Positions 40,636 through 53,857 of a DNA stretch of 59,770 nt are shown piece after piece. The position numbers and the translations under genes were made by a program. The stretch is from Ochromonas danica (lineage: Eukaryota > Sar > Chrysophyceae > Chromulinales > Chromulinaceae), in contig VKHL01000166.1 of the NCBI GenBank assembly GCA_015146655.1, positions 1 through 59,770 on the forward strand. Direction: 5' to 3'. The notes beneath the pieces were generated by a model, which was not told the origin of the DNA, did no database searches, and saw only the letters and a program-made list of their open reading frames with translations. Positions within the stretch are counted from its first letter, which is position 1. Every line of letters starts with the position of its first letter.

Positions 40636-43600
40636 ATGACAAACAGAATCAATCAGCCAATCTCACTAATTGATCCCCAACAACCTATCTACCACAATCT
40701 ATCTTGGAAGGTGGTGTATTGGGAAGGAGAGTATGGAGTTTGGATCTCAAAGGATGATGAACTACCTGGCCTCTTTCCTTCCTTAGAAGAAGAAGAAGTC
40801 CCTTGCTGTCAACAATCCTCCTCTTCATCTTCCGACCCATCACCACCCTTAACTCTCTTTATTCCTGTGTTGAATGAGGGTGGAGATTTGGAAACTGTGA
40901 TGACTGACGTGCGTCGCGTTTCATCAGAAGATCTCAAAGGCGTAAGGGAGTTAGAATTAATCGGAAAGGAAGACGATGTGATCACTGGTAGATTTTATGT
41001 TGCTCGAGGAACAACAAATGATCTACAAGGGTTTGGAGTGCTCTGGGTGGGGGTGTTGTTGGGATCGCAGACCCATAGAACTTATCTCTTCTATAGCCGA
41101 GGGAATGGCAAAAATGTGTACAAACAACAATCTGGAGGTGTGGAGGAGGTTCGTTTCCGCGAAGTTGAGGTGTATCACCTTTCTTCTTCACAACCAGCAG
41201 CTTCTTCTTCTTCTTCTTCTTATAATGCAGTGGAAGGATGAATCAATGTGTTGCGGAAAGTACGCCACCATTTGTCAATCTAGTGGCTACGGCAAGACAA
41301 GAACTATATTCGAATTAAAAGACAACATACTGACGATCTACTTCTGTTTGCGATGGGACAACCAATCGGGTATTCCTCGTCGTAATGCGGCAGCGGATAA
41401 GCTTCTACAATGTATGAGGCTCGCAGCCAAGTTCGGAAACCCGGATGCGGTTTACGAATGCTTTTTTGACCTCGTCATAGGTAAGGTGGTGAAAATGTTT
41501 GACGAGTGGGAATTCAACAACAACAACAAAGCACTTTATCAGAAAGTCTTCCAAGTCACTTCTACAGAAGAAGAATCAACAAGTTCGTTTTGGTCCTCAA
41601 TTGGAGCGACTTTGAAGATACATTGTGCTGATCAGCAAGCGAAGCATCTTGACAAGCACCACTGGTGGGAGAGCCCTCCACAATTCGAATTTAAACAGGA
41701 GAAAGCTGTGCTGCCCGAAAAGCTAGACATTATCTTATTCGCTTTCGATGAAGCAAGAGAGATGTTAAACATCAAACACAATATTGATGTACAAGCTGAA
41801 CGAGACAAAAGGATAGTTGAGGAACGCACAATGTTTGAGTGTGTGAGAAGCTATTTCAAGGTAGAATCGAAACCTTTCGCGATCTTCGTAGACACTTCAA
41901 CCCGCATATGGAACTTCAATCCTCGTCGTCTTCTAGAACAACATGATGCATCTCGCCGAGGGACTGATGGAACCTCGCTCCGACTCTTGCCTTGTTTTCA
42001 TTGGGTTCCTTCTATCGGTCTAGTGACTTTGCCCGCTGACTTTAACCACGAGACGATGTGGCTGGAAGTTTCTCCTCCTCCACCACCACAGGAGGAAATG
42101 GCAGTGGCGGACAGCAAGACTGGAAGAAGAAGTGAAAGGAAAGCGGAATCTTTGAAAACGATTGTTCTGAGGGTAAACATATTTTTTCTGGCTCACTTGA
42201 GCAGAGCGATGTTTGCTGATATGATTTCTTTCCAATCGCACCATATTGATAGATGGTTAACGATTGTGCAGCTGGCGAGGGAGAAGTTGTTTTCAGTTCA
42301 CTATGGTAATGTACAATTGCGAAATAAGCAGATCTGTATGGCAGTCCGTTTCATGTTACTACCCGCCACGTTAAATTCGAGTGCAAGAGAAACACTCGTT
42401 GGGTGGCACATGGCTACATTACTACAACATGATGGAGACATATCTACGACTAACAACGATGATGGTGGGGGCAGCAGAACTGTGTTAGATATAGCATATG
42501 TACCAGAACCCGTTTTAGCCGTCGCTGCCTGCGCCCAGATGATTTCCTCCAGATTACCACTACGAGATTATCTCGATTTAGTAGTCCATAAGAGAAACGC
42601 AACAGAGTTGGGGGTGCTTTATCCTCAAGGCGATGCCGAAGAGTTTGCCGCAGCCGTTGTTTTAAGTCAATGCTTCGACTTGGTGGTAAAGCGGAACTTT
42701 CTACTACAGGATAGATATCATCAACAACGACTACTAAAAGGGCAGGAACAACAGCCAGAGTACTTTAGTGTTCAACTATATAAGTTTGCAGCCTTGCCCA
42801 TCTCCGCTGTGGATTACTTCGCGATGCTTTTTGGTGAGATTGATAACCCTGACCAACTGAGACGGCTGAGACAGAAATATCCTCTGTTGGACAACTACTT
42901 TATGGGCTTTACGCAATTTATTAAAACGAACCGTCCCATCTCACAAGCACTTTTACTCGATGCTTTCCATCGCCGTGTCGCCTTTGTATGCCGTCAGAAC
43001 GAAGTCGCCATAGATATTGTGATACCGATGGCGCGGTGCAATGGTGATGTGGCCTTGATGCTTCCAAGTGCATTCGAGAAGGAAAACGGTGGTGTAGCAG
43101 CTTGTCCTTTAACACCCAGAACTGTCAAAGAGGATGACATGACAGCGATTATCTGTCAAGTGAAGAACTGCCACAGAACAACTATCAGCAAGACCCTTCG
43201 CAATGCTATGTTCTCTGAAATGGAGGAAAATACAGCCAAAACAATAACAGCAGAGCATTTGAGCATTTCTATCTTGTTCAATGTTGGTGACGCTTGCGCC
43301 GACAATGACAGAAGAAAGGACTCCACTTTGGTGGAATCCAATAATGCTGAGAACATTCGCATTTATATTCCTGTTTTATCGCAAAAGTTCCTTCCTTTTC
43401 TGGAGAAGGCAGATGTGGATGTTCTTCGGAAGTTAGTGGCCCCATTAACTAAGAAGTACTGCGATGCTGTGGAGGAAGTCTGCGCATGCAATGATTCTAC
43501 CGCCTGGAAGTTGTATAACAACACCATTCCTTTGGCCCTGTCGTTACCTCCTGGTGTCGATGAAGAAAGAGAGGAAAACAAAGATGACGATTATGATGTA

Positions 43601-43684
43601 GTAGTAGAAGACAAACAAGAAGAGCTGCCAACACCAAAAAGAAGAAGAGGAAGCCCCTCCAAGAAGAAGAACTTGAAGAAATAG
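40636..43684 (+). CDS. P-loop NTPase fused to PD-(D/E)XK nuclease, Crinkler-effector-like (2 exons)
   Basis: Exon 1 (40636-41169) and exon 2 (41231-43684) join in phase 0 across a 61-nt intron with a (TTC)n pyrimidine tract and TATAATGCAG acceptor, giving 995 residues. The unknown N-terminal region (1-178) carries a poly-Ser stretch. It is followed by ICQSSGYGKTRTIFEL (about 192-207), a Walker A-like P-loop, and LTIYFCLRW. The segment FAIFVDTSTRIWNFNPRRLL fits a Walker B strand. Near the end, IDIVIPMA and, about 48 residues later, AIICQVKN give the D...(E/Q)-x-K pattern of restriction-endonuclease-like nucleases. The tail KRRRGSPSKKKNLKK looks like a nuclear localisation signal. This order matches the NTPase-nuclease modules described in oomycete and fungal Crinkler (CR)-type proteins and related mobile genes. 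The target is unknown. Confidence 0.75.
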
Positions 43685-44211
<527 letters not shown>

Positions 44212-47200
44212 ATGGAGGAAGAAGATGATGAATTAGTCACAACCAGAGAGGTTGGACTTCCTTCACGACTTCGTATTATTACAGTGTTTTCCCTTTGGTG
44301 GGAAGAATTAGAACATGTTCTCTATTCTAATACTGATCGTGCAATAGTCTGTTTACATTGTTTAGCACGAATTATGGATGATTGCTTTGCTATTGAAGAA
44401 GAAGTTTGGGAAAGAAAAGATAGTCATCCTGATGAATTTCCTATAGTAAATCGACTAGTTGGAGTCATTTTAAATGATTTTCTTGATGTAGCTGAATCAT
44501 CTTTTCAAATGATTGCTTCCATTACTAATACTGCCTATCTGAAAGCTATGCTTCGTCTTATGGTAGCTATTAAACAAGCATGTTGGAAGACTGGAGATGA
44601 CTTCCATGTGATCTTTCCTCAAGATAGCTTAGAAGGCTTTCTGTCAGAGCAGGCTGCTACTGCTACACAAAGTAGTCTGTCTGATCCTCTACTAGAAGCA
44701 CGTCTTGCTTTCTTAGCTGGGGAACTAGTAGAGGATACCAATGTTGACTTACCATTTCCTGCTTTACCTTTAATTGAACGTGCTATTCAAAAGTTTAAAG
44801 AATCAAAAGAAGAGATTGAAAGGTCTGTAGAGCAGTTAGTTGATGTCGTACGATTACAACGTGAACGTGCAGCTTATATCAAAGATAGTAATCTTCCTAT
44901 CCTTACACCTGATATAGTTAGTCCAGAAGAAATAGCAAATTGGTCTCGTGATCAAGAAGATTCTGCCCAGTCGATTGAACATCATCTCTTAGTAGCATCT
45001 GGTAATCTTCGCTTTCTAGCAGCTACTGCTGACTATACAGAAGCCTTACATCCATCCATTGAAGCACATCTTATTGATGCTTGTTTGGATTTATTGTCTT
45101 TTCCTCATTTCCCGTTACAATTGTTTTCTTTGGGGTGGTTTGTTTCTGCTTTAGCACATAAGAAAGTTGCTAGTGAGCTGGTAGAGAAGCGTGGTATTCC
45201 ACTCATTATTGGCCTCGCCAATACACTTGAGAGTCATCCTCCTTTCTATAACCTCTTACTACCCTATGCTTCGTTTATTTTAGCAGCCTTATCAAAGCAT
45301 ACTCAACCTATGGAGGCTCTTGTCACTGACATCGTCTTTGCTGAAGAACTACTTCGCTTTGCTTGTAAACTCTTCCGTGCTGATTCTATGGATGCCAAAC
45401 TCAATATAGTCGAATGGTTTGGAGAGATCTTTGGACATCCCTTGCTTCTTCTTGCCTCTCAGAAGGTTGGTGTCATCCCTTTGATTGCCTGGCAGATGAA
45501 GAAGTTGTTGGGTAGTGAAGCTGCAGAAGAGAAAAACAATCCTATGAGACCTGCCTTCTTCAAAGAAGCAGTGCGTAGCTTGCTGAAATATATTGGAATT
45601 AATCTCTATTGGAATGCTCAACATTGTAAACGATCAATTCTAGAACGTCAAGAAGGACAAGGGTTTTTGTCGGGTAATGTTATCAAAGTTGATGAAAACC
45701 AACTCAATGCTCTTGAGATGACCGTATTGACTCATATGGCTATGAACAATGCACAACTACTACCAACAATGAAAGCAGATCTGTTAAATCGTTTTAGAGA
45801 CAATTTCCCTTCGTTGAAAGTTGAACCAGTTCAACAGAATGGAGAGACACCTTTAACATTCTATGATGAATTAGCTTCTTTCTTTCCTCGCAAGTATGAT
45901 GATGATAATGTGTCTGTATTATCACAAGTTCGAAATGTATCTCCTGATTGGATTGTGGCCAAGCAGTTTATTGAATATGATATAATTGCTCTTTTATTGT
46001 TGTTGATTAATAATGAAAGTAAAGATTGTAGCATGCAACTCTTTTGCTTGCAAACTCTTCAATTACTTTGTCTTGATAGCGCTGCGATTGTTGAGTTACA
46101 GCATTGTATACCTCATTCTGTCTTACATAACTTCCGTCTTAGTGAGATGGAGAATATGAAGAAAGGTCTGGAGATTTTACTTTCCCTTCTCACTCCTAAT
46201 GTTCGAAGAGATCCAAATGTAATTGGTGCTACCTTAAGAGTATTATCTGCTATGTGTACACCTCCTCATTATCGATATAATGGTGACTCTTTCTCCAAAG
46301 CGGAACGATTCCTCTCTGAAAACTATCACCGCAAGCAAGTTGAACATCAAGCTAATAGCTCTAATGCCCTCCTTGCTTCAACTGTTAAGAAGAAGATGGA
46401 ATATTATAGTACAAAGAAAATTGGCTTTCTGCGAGATATTGTTCCGTCTAAACTGGATGCAGTGCAGAGTCATGCACGTATCGCTGTAAGAGCCTATGCT
46501 GGCATCAACTCTCTTGTCCATCTCATTAGTTTCCGCCGTAATCAACTACATGCTCAAGCAGTGAGATTAGAGACTATTAAAGTCCTTATTGGAATAGCTC
46601 ATGACAAGGAGATTTGCCAAATCTTGGCAAAGATGCGCGTGGAGACGATTATTAGCAATCAACTGCGTAATGAAGTTGGGCAAAGTGCTTGGGGGGAGAA
46701 CAGCCAAAGCATTGGGCCACCATCTAACCTGTTAGCTCTTTATTGCCACATTCTATCTGAAGCCATTGATAGTCATGTCGAAGTTAGTGAGCGTCATCTC
46801 GATGCAACGCAAGAAGCTCTGACAAGGAAGGCCGTGGTGGATAAGTCTCATGTAAGAACTCAATATACTTACATCCCTTGTAAGCATCTCATTTTTGCTT
46901 TTCTGGACAGATCGATTTCGATGAAGAAGAGCTGATGGAACTAATTAAGGAACACCTCCTAACCAAAGGGTTGCATCAAACAGCTCAGGCATTACAAGAA
47001 GAACTTGCTCTGCGCAAGCCTCATCAACCACACGAATGTCCAGGTCCTGTTCAGCCACTAGGAGTAGATGGTCCTCTGCAAACACCTTTGGCACCCACAT
47101 TAATTATTTCCTCTCGCAAGCGCCATCGAGGCGATAGTCCTGAGCCTATTGGGGAAGAGCAAACAGGAAAGAAGTTGCATCGTAGGCTATCGCATGAGCT

Positions 47201-49217
47201 TCCTCCTATGCCGGCCGAAATGCAAACGATTCCATTAAGCCGAAGCAATAGTCTGCAGCTCACCACTTCAGTGGGATCCACAGGATCTTCATCTACCGCT
47301 ATTGGAGGTACTGCTGTTAATAGTTGTGTTCCACTGTCCCGCTATCAACGCAGTAAGAACATTTTGCGAGCTGTCAAAGAATCCAGCTTCGGAGGTCTTG
47401 ACGAATTAGCCTCTACTACGCAGCATCACAAGAAGATAACATCCCATGGTATCATGTCTCCAGAACCCACATCAAAATCAATCACTTCGTCCACAGCTAC
47501 AAAAGCTGTTAAATATGAAGCGACCATCAAGACATCCAAGCTGAGCGGTATAATGCATCGATATCTCAAATTGCAGCATAGTCAGTGTAAACATCCTGTG
47601 GCTACTCTTCCTTTAATGTCTCTTCAGAAGCCCCATGTGTGCCCCAGACCACCTCAACAAGCCAGACACAATATCTATTCTCTAGTCCAGCCCCTGTTTA
47701 GTCTTGTGAATACTCAATGGTATAACTACTCACGAAGAGATGACAATCTCCAGCTATTACGGTACATCTACTCGAGCTATCGCAGCGTGCGTTATGTCCG
47801 CTTTGTGGATCAGGAGTCACCTTTGACCTCCTCTGCCTTTGCTGCGGATTCTTTGCATCTCTGGCTGGGAAGCTCTCCATCGTGGAATTCCGATGGACCT
47901 GGTATTGCTTTGATGAACTATTTATCTGGCGTGCAGGAGTTAACTATCCCTCAGGATCTGGACGGGGAAGACTATATCTCCCGGATTCGACTCACTCCAC
48001 CCACAGCATCTAATCCGTGTATCTTGCTCTCAGTGGCTAACCAAAACACAAATCGTAGTGGAGAACACAAGTTGTATCTATGGAAAGATAGAGGTGGGTT
48101 AGATACATTTGAGAGTCGATTTCAACATCAATTTCATCTGGATTCACCTTCCTCCGGAGAGATTGAGCCATATGATATAACGCAATTTTGGGAAGAGAGC
48201 TTCAGTTCCTCTGGTAATAGTTTGGCAGTAGTCTACTCGACGGATTCCGATGTCGATCTTTCATTAGATTCTTCGATGCTTGCGGCAGTTTTTGATTGCA
48301 ATACGGGTGCTATTGTACACACCTTGGGAGACTTGAGCTCGCCATTTACCTATGAATTGCCCTCCGTTCGTTTTGTAGGGGAAGATGATCGTCTTCTCCT
48401 CTTTGATGGAAGGTTATGGGATCTTCGTATGTCACAATGCGCTCATCGCTTTGACAAACTCTCAGAGATGGGATGTACTTCTGTCCATCCAAACAAACCT
48501 GAAGTTATTATTGACAGCTCTGTGTGGGATTTACGAAACTTCAATTTGGTTCAAACTGTACCTCAACTGGATCGCTGCAATGTTGAGTTCAATCCAACTC
48601 ATGATGTGCTCTTCGCTCATCGGGTGATGTCAGTCAATGAACCAATGAATAATCACGTGGAATACAACTATTTTCATGTGCTTGACAGTAAGAATTATCA
48701 GCATATGCATACTGAAATAGTTGATAAGGAGGATTTTGTTGTTGGGGAGCTCCAAGTAGATCGTCAAGGCCTAGGCTATATGTCTGTCTTTGCTGGCAGC
48801 CGTCAATCTCAAGACACTGTTTGCCGAGTTCTTGAGATTGGGAAACGGCGTATTAGTGGTGACGACAGCGATGATGAAGATGAGGAGGACGAAGAAGATG
48901 AAGATTGGATGAATAACGAGGACGATGGTCCTGACCTCTTTAGCCATGAAGACGAGGACAATGACGACGATGATGATGATGAGGACGATGATGGTGATGA
49001 TGAGGATGATGACGAGGACGATGATGGTGATGATGACGAGGACGATGATGAGGATGTGGATGAGGAAGATGACTATGCTGAATATGAGGATGAGGATGAT
49101 GAGGCTTTCAATCGAAGAGAAAGAGAAGAGGATGAAGATGGGCAAGGAAGTGAAGGAGGATGGGAGACAATCGATGAGGACGACGATGAAGATGATTCTG
49201 ATTATAGCGAGCATTAG
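44212..49217 (+). CDS. DCAF1: DCAF1/VprBP, CUL4-DDB1 substrate receptor (2 exons)
   Basis: Exons 44212-46851 and 46911-49217 are joined in phase 0 over a 59-nt intron (GTAAGA donor), giving 1,648 residues. The first 880 are helical, HEAT/armadillo-like repeats. A LisH motif follows (about 885-915, ELIKEHLLTKGLHQTAQAL). A WD40-like propeller then has RYVRFVDQESPLTSSAF, and two W-D-x-R boxes, LWDLR (about 1381) and VWDLR (about 1417), which in DCAF1 contact DDB1, with TSVHPNKPEVIIDSSVWDL between them. The last 120 residues are almost all Asp and Glu, as in animal and plant DCAF1. It selects substrates for the CRL4 ubiquitin ligase in the nucleus. Confidence 0.92.
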
Positions 49218-49356
49218 TTGTCCTAAATAGTTTAAGTGTGTATGTAACTTACAAAGACGGGGTCAATGAAATGTCAATTAGAATTAAACAAGCATGACAT
49301 CTTCGAGCTGCACCCAGAGAATGCGATTAAATAGGTGTAATGTTAGGTGTTGAGAC

Positions 49357-49719
49357 TTATTTGGGCTTAATCATCTCTGTGGGAGGCTTCCATCTTTGTG
49401 CCTCAACGATGCTGTCACCAAGCTTTTCCATTCCTTCAAGAAAGGCCAAAGCCAGTACAATTGTGAGTAAGATATGAACTTTGTTGATATCACCACCCAT
49501 TCTTTCAAATGGAAGAGGGAGATAGGTCACCACAGCTGTGATAGGAGCAAGTCGTAATGTCCATCGACGCCAACTTTTTAATTCATGTGAGACAACATGA
49601 CGTAGAGTATAACCTGATAAAGTTGGGGCATGAATAGCCTGACTGCAGAGAGGGAATAGTAAGGCTAGAGTTAGTGGTAGGAGAAGAAAGAGAATCTTCT
49701 TCATCAATGACCTCATCAT
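49357..49719 (-). CDS. Small membrane protein with signal peptide, unknown
   Basis: This is a 120-residue intronless frame. Residues about 7-28 (KKILFLLLPLTLALLFPLCSQA) are a signal peptide. A second hydrophobic stretch (IHILLTIVLALAFLEGM-like, about 80-100) probably spans the membrane. Between them lies a basic segment (HELKSWRRWTLRLAP). The short stretch after the signal (SQAIHAPTLSG) does not closely match ASAF-AP. It could still be a small plastid or endomembrane protein. No family is recognised. Confidence 0.55.
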   Translation of the reverse strand: MMRSLMKKILFLLLPLTLALLFPLCSQAIHAPTLSGYTLRHVVSHELKSWRRWTLRLAPITAVVTYLPLPFERMGGDINKVHILLTIVLALAFLEGMEKLGDSIVEAQRWKPPTEMIKPK

Positions 49720-49960
49720 TCAATTATGATCTTGAAGATCTCTTACTTAGTGAGGGAGGAAGAGAGAGGAAACTGAAAGATCGAAGAGCAACAGAATGTG
49801 TGCTGCTTGTCCCTTACTCTGCTCTCAAAATCTAGGTCGTTAGAGATTTAGCGGTATTTAACTTAAAAAGAAGGTCCAATCCATTATTTATGGATCAGTC
49901 TACAGTAGTTAGCTACATTACGCACACACGGTGGCAATTCCATTTGATCAAAGTTAGTCA

Positions 49961-52900
49961 CTATATCTTTCTACGACTCAACCTCCAAGCATCTTTAGGA
50001 TTATAACGATCAAATAAGGGTTCAATCTTCTCCTTCCTCTTCGCTTTGCTTAGCTTATTAGGATCAGCTTTCTTGAAGAAATTGGGGGCTAATTCCACTA
50101 ACCATTTCGCATCAATAGTGAGCGCATTTCTCATATATTCCTTAGTCGTTAATACCAACTCATGATATATAACCCATTCTGGATTTTTGTTGAATAGGGC
50201 ACTGGAAGGATGGATAAAGACAGGTTGGTTCTCCACCATAGTCTTGTATCCTTCTTGAGGATCTTTCTTCGCTGCATTCATGAAAAATCCTGCTACAATA
50301 CACTTCCTAACTTTAATCAAGTTACGACCTGCTGAGACAATATCCATCTTATATCGATCCATAATCATGACAAGTTGTTTACGAACATCTTGTGCTCGTC
50401 GCATAGCACGAGGTTGAAGAAAATTCTCAAAACACCAGGGATTAGAGAATTTAGCAGCTTTCCATCCTTCATAAACAGTTAACAGAGTTAAATGATCTCC
50501 TTCTGCATGATGAAACTTTGCTTTTTTCATATCAGCTTGTGCTGATTTATCTTTTGGACGATAAAATGGATTTTCAACTGATAACATAGCTACAATAGTA
50601 AGAATTTCATCCGAGCAGCCGAGCTCATGAGATAGGATAAGCATCTTAGACAAAGAGGGTTCGAGAGGGAATTCAGCCATCTTACGACCTAGACGAGTCA
50701 GTAATCCCTCTTCATCTAGAGCTCCTTGCATATACAAGGACTCTAATGCACCGACTAAAGTCTGTACAGGTGGAGGATCCATAAAGTCAAAACCAAGTAG
50801 ATCATTAATACCCATTGCCTTGAGTTGTAAGACAACATTACTCAAGTTAGTGCGTTGAATCTCAGGGATAGAGGAAGGCATCATCTCTGTTGTATAAGCT
50901 GCTTCCGTATAGAGGCGATAGCATTTGCCAGGGCCAGTTCGACCAGCTCTACCAGCTCTTTGTCTAGCTGAAGCCATCGAAATGGGACAAACGATGAGAC
51001 TATCCATACCTAACTTTGGATTAAACACCTTCTGCTTACAGAAGCCAGGATCAATGACATAGAAGATACCATCAATGGTCAAAGAGGCTTCAGCAATGTT
51101 AGTGGCAATAACACATTTACGAGCACCTGGCGGAGCAGGTTCGAAAATGCGACTTTGCATCTCACTAGGTAAAGCACCATATACAGGAAGGATAATTAAC
51201 TCTGGGGCCAACTCACCCAATGACTTCATACGATTATAAAGGATTTCAGCACAAGAATCAATTTCTTCTTGACCAGTGAGAAAGACAAGAATATCACCTG
51301 CAGGTTCCGACAGATGTATCTGCATGACAGTAATGAGAGTAGCTTCAAGATAATCAGGTTCAGGTTCTTTACAATATAAGATCTCAACAGGAAAAGTACG
51401 ACCAGGAATAGTAAAGATAGGGCAATCATTAAAGTATTTCGAAAACTTTTCAGCATCCAATGTTGCAGATGTGACAATAAGTTTGAAATCGTCTCGTTTA
51501 CGCATTAATGCTTTAAGTAAACCAAACAGAATATCAGTATGAATAGTTCGTTCATGAGCCTCATCTAACATCATAGCAATATACTTTGATAGGTTATTGT
51601 CTGCTAAGTACTCTCTCATGAGCATACCATCAGTCATATACTTAATCACCGTCGAGGGAGAAGTACAATCTTCAAAACGGATTGTATAACCTACTTCTTG
51701 ACCTAATTGACAACCATATTCTTCAGCAACACGTTTTGAAACTGACATAGCAGCAACACGACGAGGTTGAGTACAACCAATGATTCCCAACTTGGCATAT
51801 CCCATTTCAGCCATGTATTGAGTCATTTGTGTCGTTTTACCCGACCCTGTCTCTCCAATAACTACCAGCACTTGATTCTTAGCTATAGCTTCACAGAGTT
51901 CAGACTTTAAACGATAGATTGGGAGGCTTTCACGCTGTTCTTTGATAGTTTTCGTACTAATTTGACCATACGATAACCCCTTACCCTGAGTTTGTTGTTT
52001 CCATTCCGGCAATTCAAAGGAACCTCCAATATTAATACTACGCAACTCTTGAGCAAAATGACGCTCGCCAGCTTGAGGAAGTGGGTCTTCCCAAGGCTTA
52101 CTAAGATCTTTAGGAATGGCATCAATTAAACTATTGGTCTGTGCTTGCTTGAGTTCTTTTCTTTCCTTTGTTAATTGAGATTGATGTAATGCAGCACGCT
52201 GTAGGGAACCATCAGGATTCTTCACAATACGAACAGGAGAAAGAGCACGAGAAGCTTTGGTTTGACCACGCAAAAACAAAGGTTCGTCTTCATTTAGTTC
52301 AATGTCTACAACCTCTTCAGTCTCCGTAGACTGTAATACTCCCATACCATGATCTGCATCAAATGTGGGATACTCTGTGACATCTAACACACCAGCATTA
52401 ATCAACTGACGTGCTTCCCAAAGCTCAGGAGATGATAACCGTTTCCTTCCTTTTCCTCCTCCACCATTTCCTTCATCTTCATTATCTCTCAACTTCTTGA
52501 GATCTACTCCTTGATTCAAGGCCAGAGATGAAGTGCCTTGATTTGCTGGTAAGCTTGGATTGCGCATATCTGCAGCCAGACGATTCATACTTTCTTTGGA
52601 GCGCTCAGGAAAGAGATCTTGACCTGTCTTTTGATCAACTTCCTTCATAGAAAGAGCCATTTTCGATCCCGTGATAGAGATCACCTTGACTTTAACTGCT
52701 TGCCCTCGGCGTACTACGGCTTTCAAATCCCTCACCTGACCTTGTTGAACTTGTGCGACATGAACAAGTCCTTCTTTCCGTTGAAATCCTTCTAACTCTA
52801 CAAAGCAGCCAAAATCAAGCACATTTGTGATCTTGCCATCATAGATCTCATAAAGTTCCGGTTCGGCTGGAAGTGCTTTGCGTTTACTTGGCTGACTAGA

Positions 52901-53635
52901 AGGCTGATTACGATCTCGACTGTCGCCACGTCCTTTTCGATTGTCACGTTCTCGATCATCATAGCGATCTCTCCCTCTTTCCCTTTCCCTGCTATTGTCT
53001 CTTCTTCTGTCTCTGTCTCTGTCTCTTTCCTCATCCCTACCTCTGCCCTGATCTCTATCTCTATCATTACGTCTCTCCCTATCGCCATTCCTCTCTCTGT
53101 CTCTTTCTCTGTTCCTATCCCTGTCTCTGTCTTTACCTCTATGTCCTCGATCCTCACGTTGCTCCTCCAGGGTTGCGATTTCCTCAGCTTTGGGCATCTG
53201 ATCACGTAGAAGTTCCTCATCATTCCATAATGTATCATCTTGATCATGATCACCAGGATGCTTAACATCAGTATGAACATTCATTTCTCTCATTCCTACG
53301 AGTGGTACAGGAGTAGAGTTCTTTTGTGACAAACCAGGGAAACTTTGTCGTTTATCTGAACCATTACCACCTGTACTATTCGCTTGAATATGAGAAAGTT
53401 GTTTTGGTTTAGCTGGAGCAGATAACTTAGTGATAATGCGGTAGAGATGGTCAGCTGTTGTAGCGGGAAAGTCTGCACCATTCTCTGCCAATACTTTTTG
53501 AAAATCTTGTGCATTCTTCTGTTGTTGAGCTAAATGAATAATAAACTCAGCTAAGGTTTTATCACTAAAACCTACATGACTTTCTAATTCAGAACAGACT
53601 CTTGAAATTAATCCAAGTTTACTTAACTCTTCCAT
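49961..53635 (-). CDS. DHX8: Pre-mRNA splicing DEAH-box helicase PRP22/DHX8
   Basis: This is an intronless gene of 1,224 residues (human DHX8 1,220). The N-terminal helical domain (about 1-75, [21 protein letters not shown]) matches DHX8. A disordered Arg-Asp/Arg-Glu-rich region lies at about 160-240. An S1 RNA-binding domain follows at 258-335 ([17 protein letters not shown] ... GLVHVAQV), the hallmark of PRP22. The helicase core has [10 protein letters not shown] (about 590), DEAH (about 690), [10 protein letters not shown] and [18 protein letters not shown] (about 890), then the HA2/OB regions ending near [23 protein letters not shown]22 frees spliced mRNA from the spliceosome. It has no introns itself despite its function. 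Confidence 0.96.
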   Translation of the reverse strand: MEELSKLGLISRVCSELESHVGFSDKTLAEFIIHLAQQQKNAQDFQKVLAENGADFPATTADHLYRIITKLSAPAKPKQLSHIQANSTGGNGSDKRQSFPGLSQKNSTPVPLVGMREMNVHTDVKHPGDHDQDDTLWNDEELLRDQMPKAEEIATLEEQREDRGHRGKDRDRDRNRERDRERNGDRERRNDRDRDQGRGRDEERDRDRDRRRDNSRERERGRDRYDDRERDNRKGRGDSRDRNQPSSQPSKRKALPAEPELYEIYDGKITNVLDFGCFVELEGFQRKEGLVHVAQVQQGQVRDLKAVVRRGQAVKVKVISITGSKMALSMKEVDQKTGQDLFPERSKESMNRLAADMRNPSLPANQGTSSLALNQGVDLKKLRDNEDEGNGGGGKGRKRLSSPELWEARQLINAGVLDVTEYPTFDADHGMGVLQSTETEEVVDIELNEDEPLFLRGQTKASRALSPVRIVKNPDGSLQRAALHQSQLTKERKELKQAQTNSLIDAIPKDLSKPWEDPLPQAGERHFAQELRSINIGGSFELPEWKQQTQGKGLSYGQISTKTIKEQRESLPIYRLKSELCEAIAKNQVLVVIGETGSGKTTQMTQYMAEMGYAKLGIIGCTQPRRVAAMSVSKRVAEEYGCQLGQEVGYTIRFEDCTSPSTVIKYMTDGMLMREYLADNNLSKYIAMMLDEAHERTIHTDILFGLLKALMRKRDDFKLIVTSATLDAEKFSKYFNDCPIFTIPGRTFPVEILYCKEPEPDYLEATLITVMQIHLSEPAGDILVFLTGQEEIDSCAEILYNRMKSLGELAPELIILPVYGALPSEMQSRIFEPAPPGARKCVIATNIAEASLTIDGIFYVIDPGFCKQKVFNPKLGMDSLIVCPISMASARQRAGRAGRTGPGKCYRLYTEAAYTTEMMPSSIPEIQRTNLSNVVLQLKAMGINDLLGFDFMDPPPVQTLVGALESLYMQGALDEEGLLTRLGRKMAEFPLEPSLSKMLILSHELGCSDEILTIVAMLSVENPFYRPKDKSAQADMKKAKFHHAEGDHLTLLTVYEGWKAAKFSNPWCFENFLQPRAMRRAQDVRKQLVMIMDRYKMDIVSAGRNLIKVRKCIVAGFFMNAAKKDPQEGYKTMVENQPVFIHPSSALFNKNPEWVIYHELVLTTKEYMRNALTIDAKWLVELAPNFFKKADPNKLSKAKRKEKIEPLFDRYNPKDAWRLSRRKI

Positions 53636-53857
53636 TTCTTAATTTGTCTTTCCTCTTCTTCCTTCTGCTGCTCACCATCATCTCCTCCAGCCAAGAAACG
53701 CATGATCCGGAAAAGAAACGCGTTTTATTAACTTAAGAAGGACTTTGAGTATCGTTTTCTCCCATGAACAACTAAAGCCTTTCTGTCTCAAATTGTGTTT
53801 ACAATTAAAAGGGTAGAAAACATAACAAGCATAGCAATACATTATCATTTATATTAA

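Noticed and set aside
40997-41241. Separate N-terminal start for the NTPase-nuclease frame at 40997
   Set aside because: This stretch is out of frame with the better coding sequence of exon 1. The intron 41170-41230 explains both frames.
48771-49214. 147-codon hydrophobic frame antisense to the DCAF1 tail
   Set aside because: It is the complement of a GAT/GAC-rich acidic tail, which reads as Ile/Val/Leu. Not a membrane protein.
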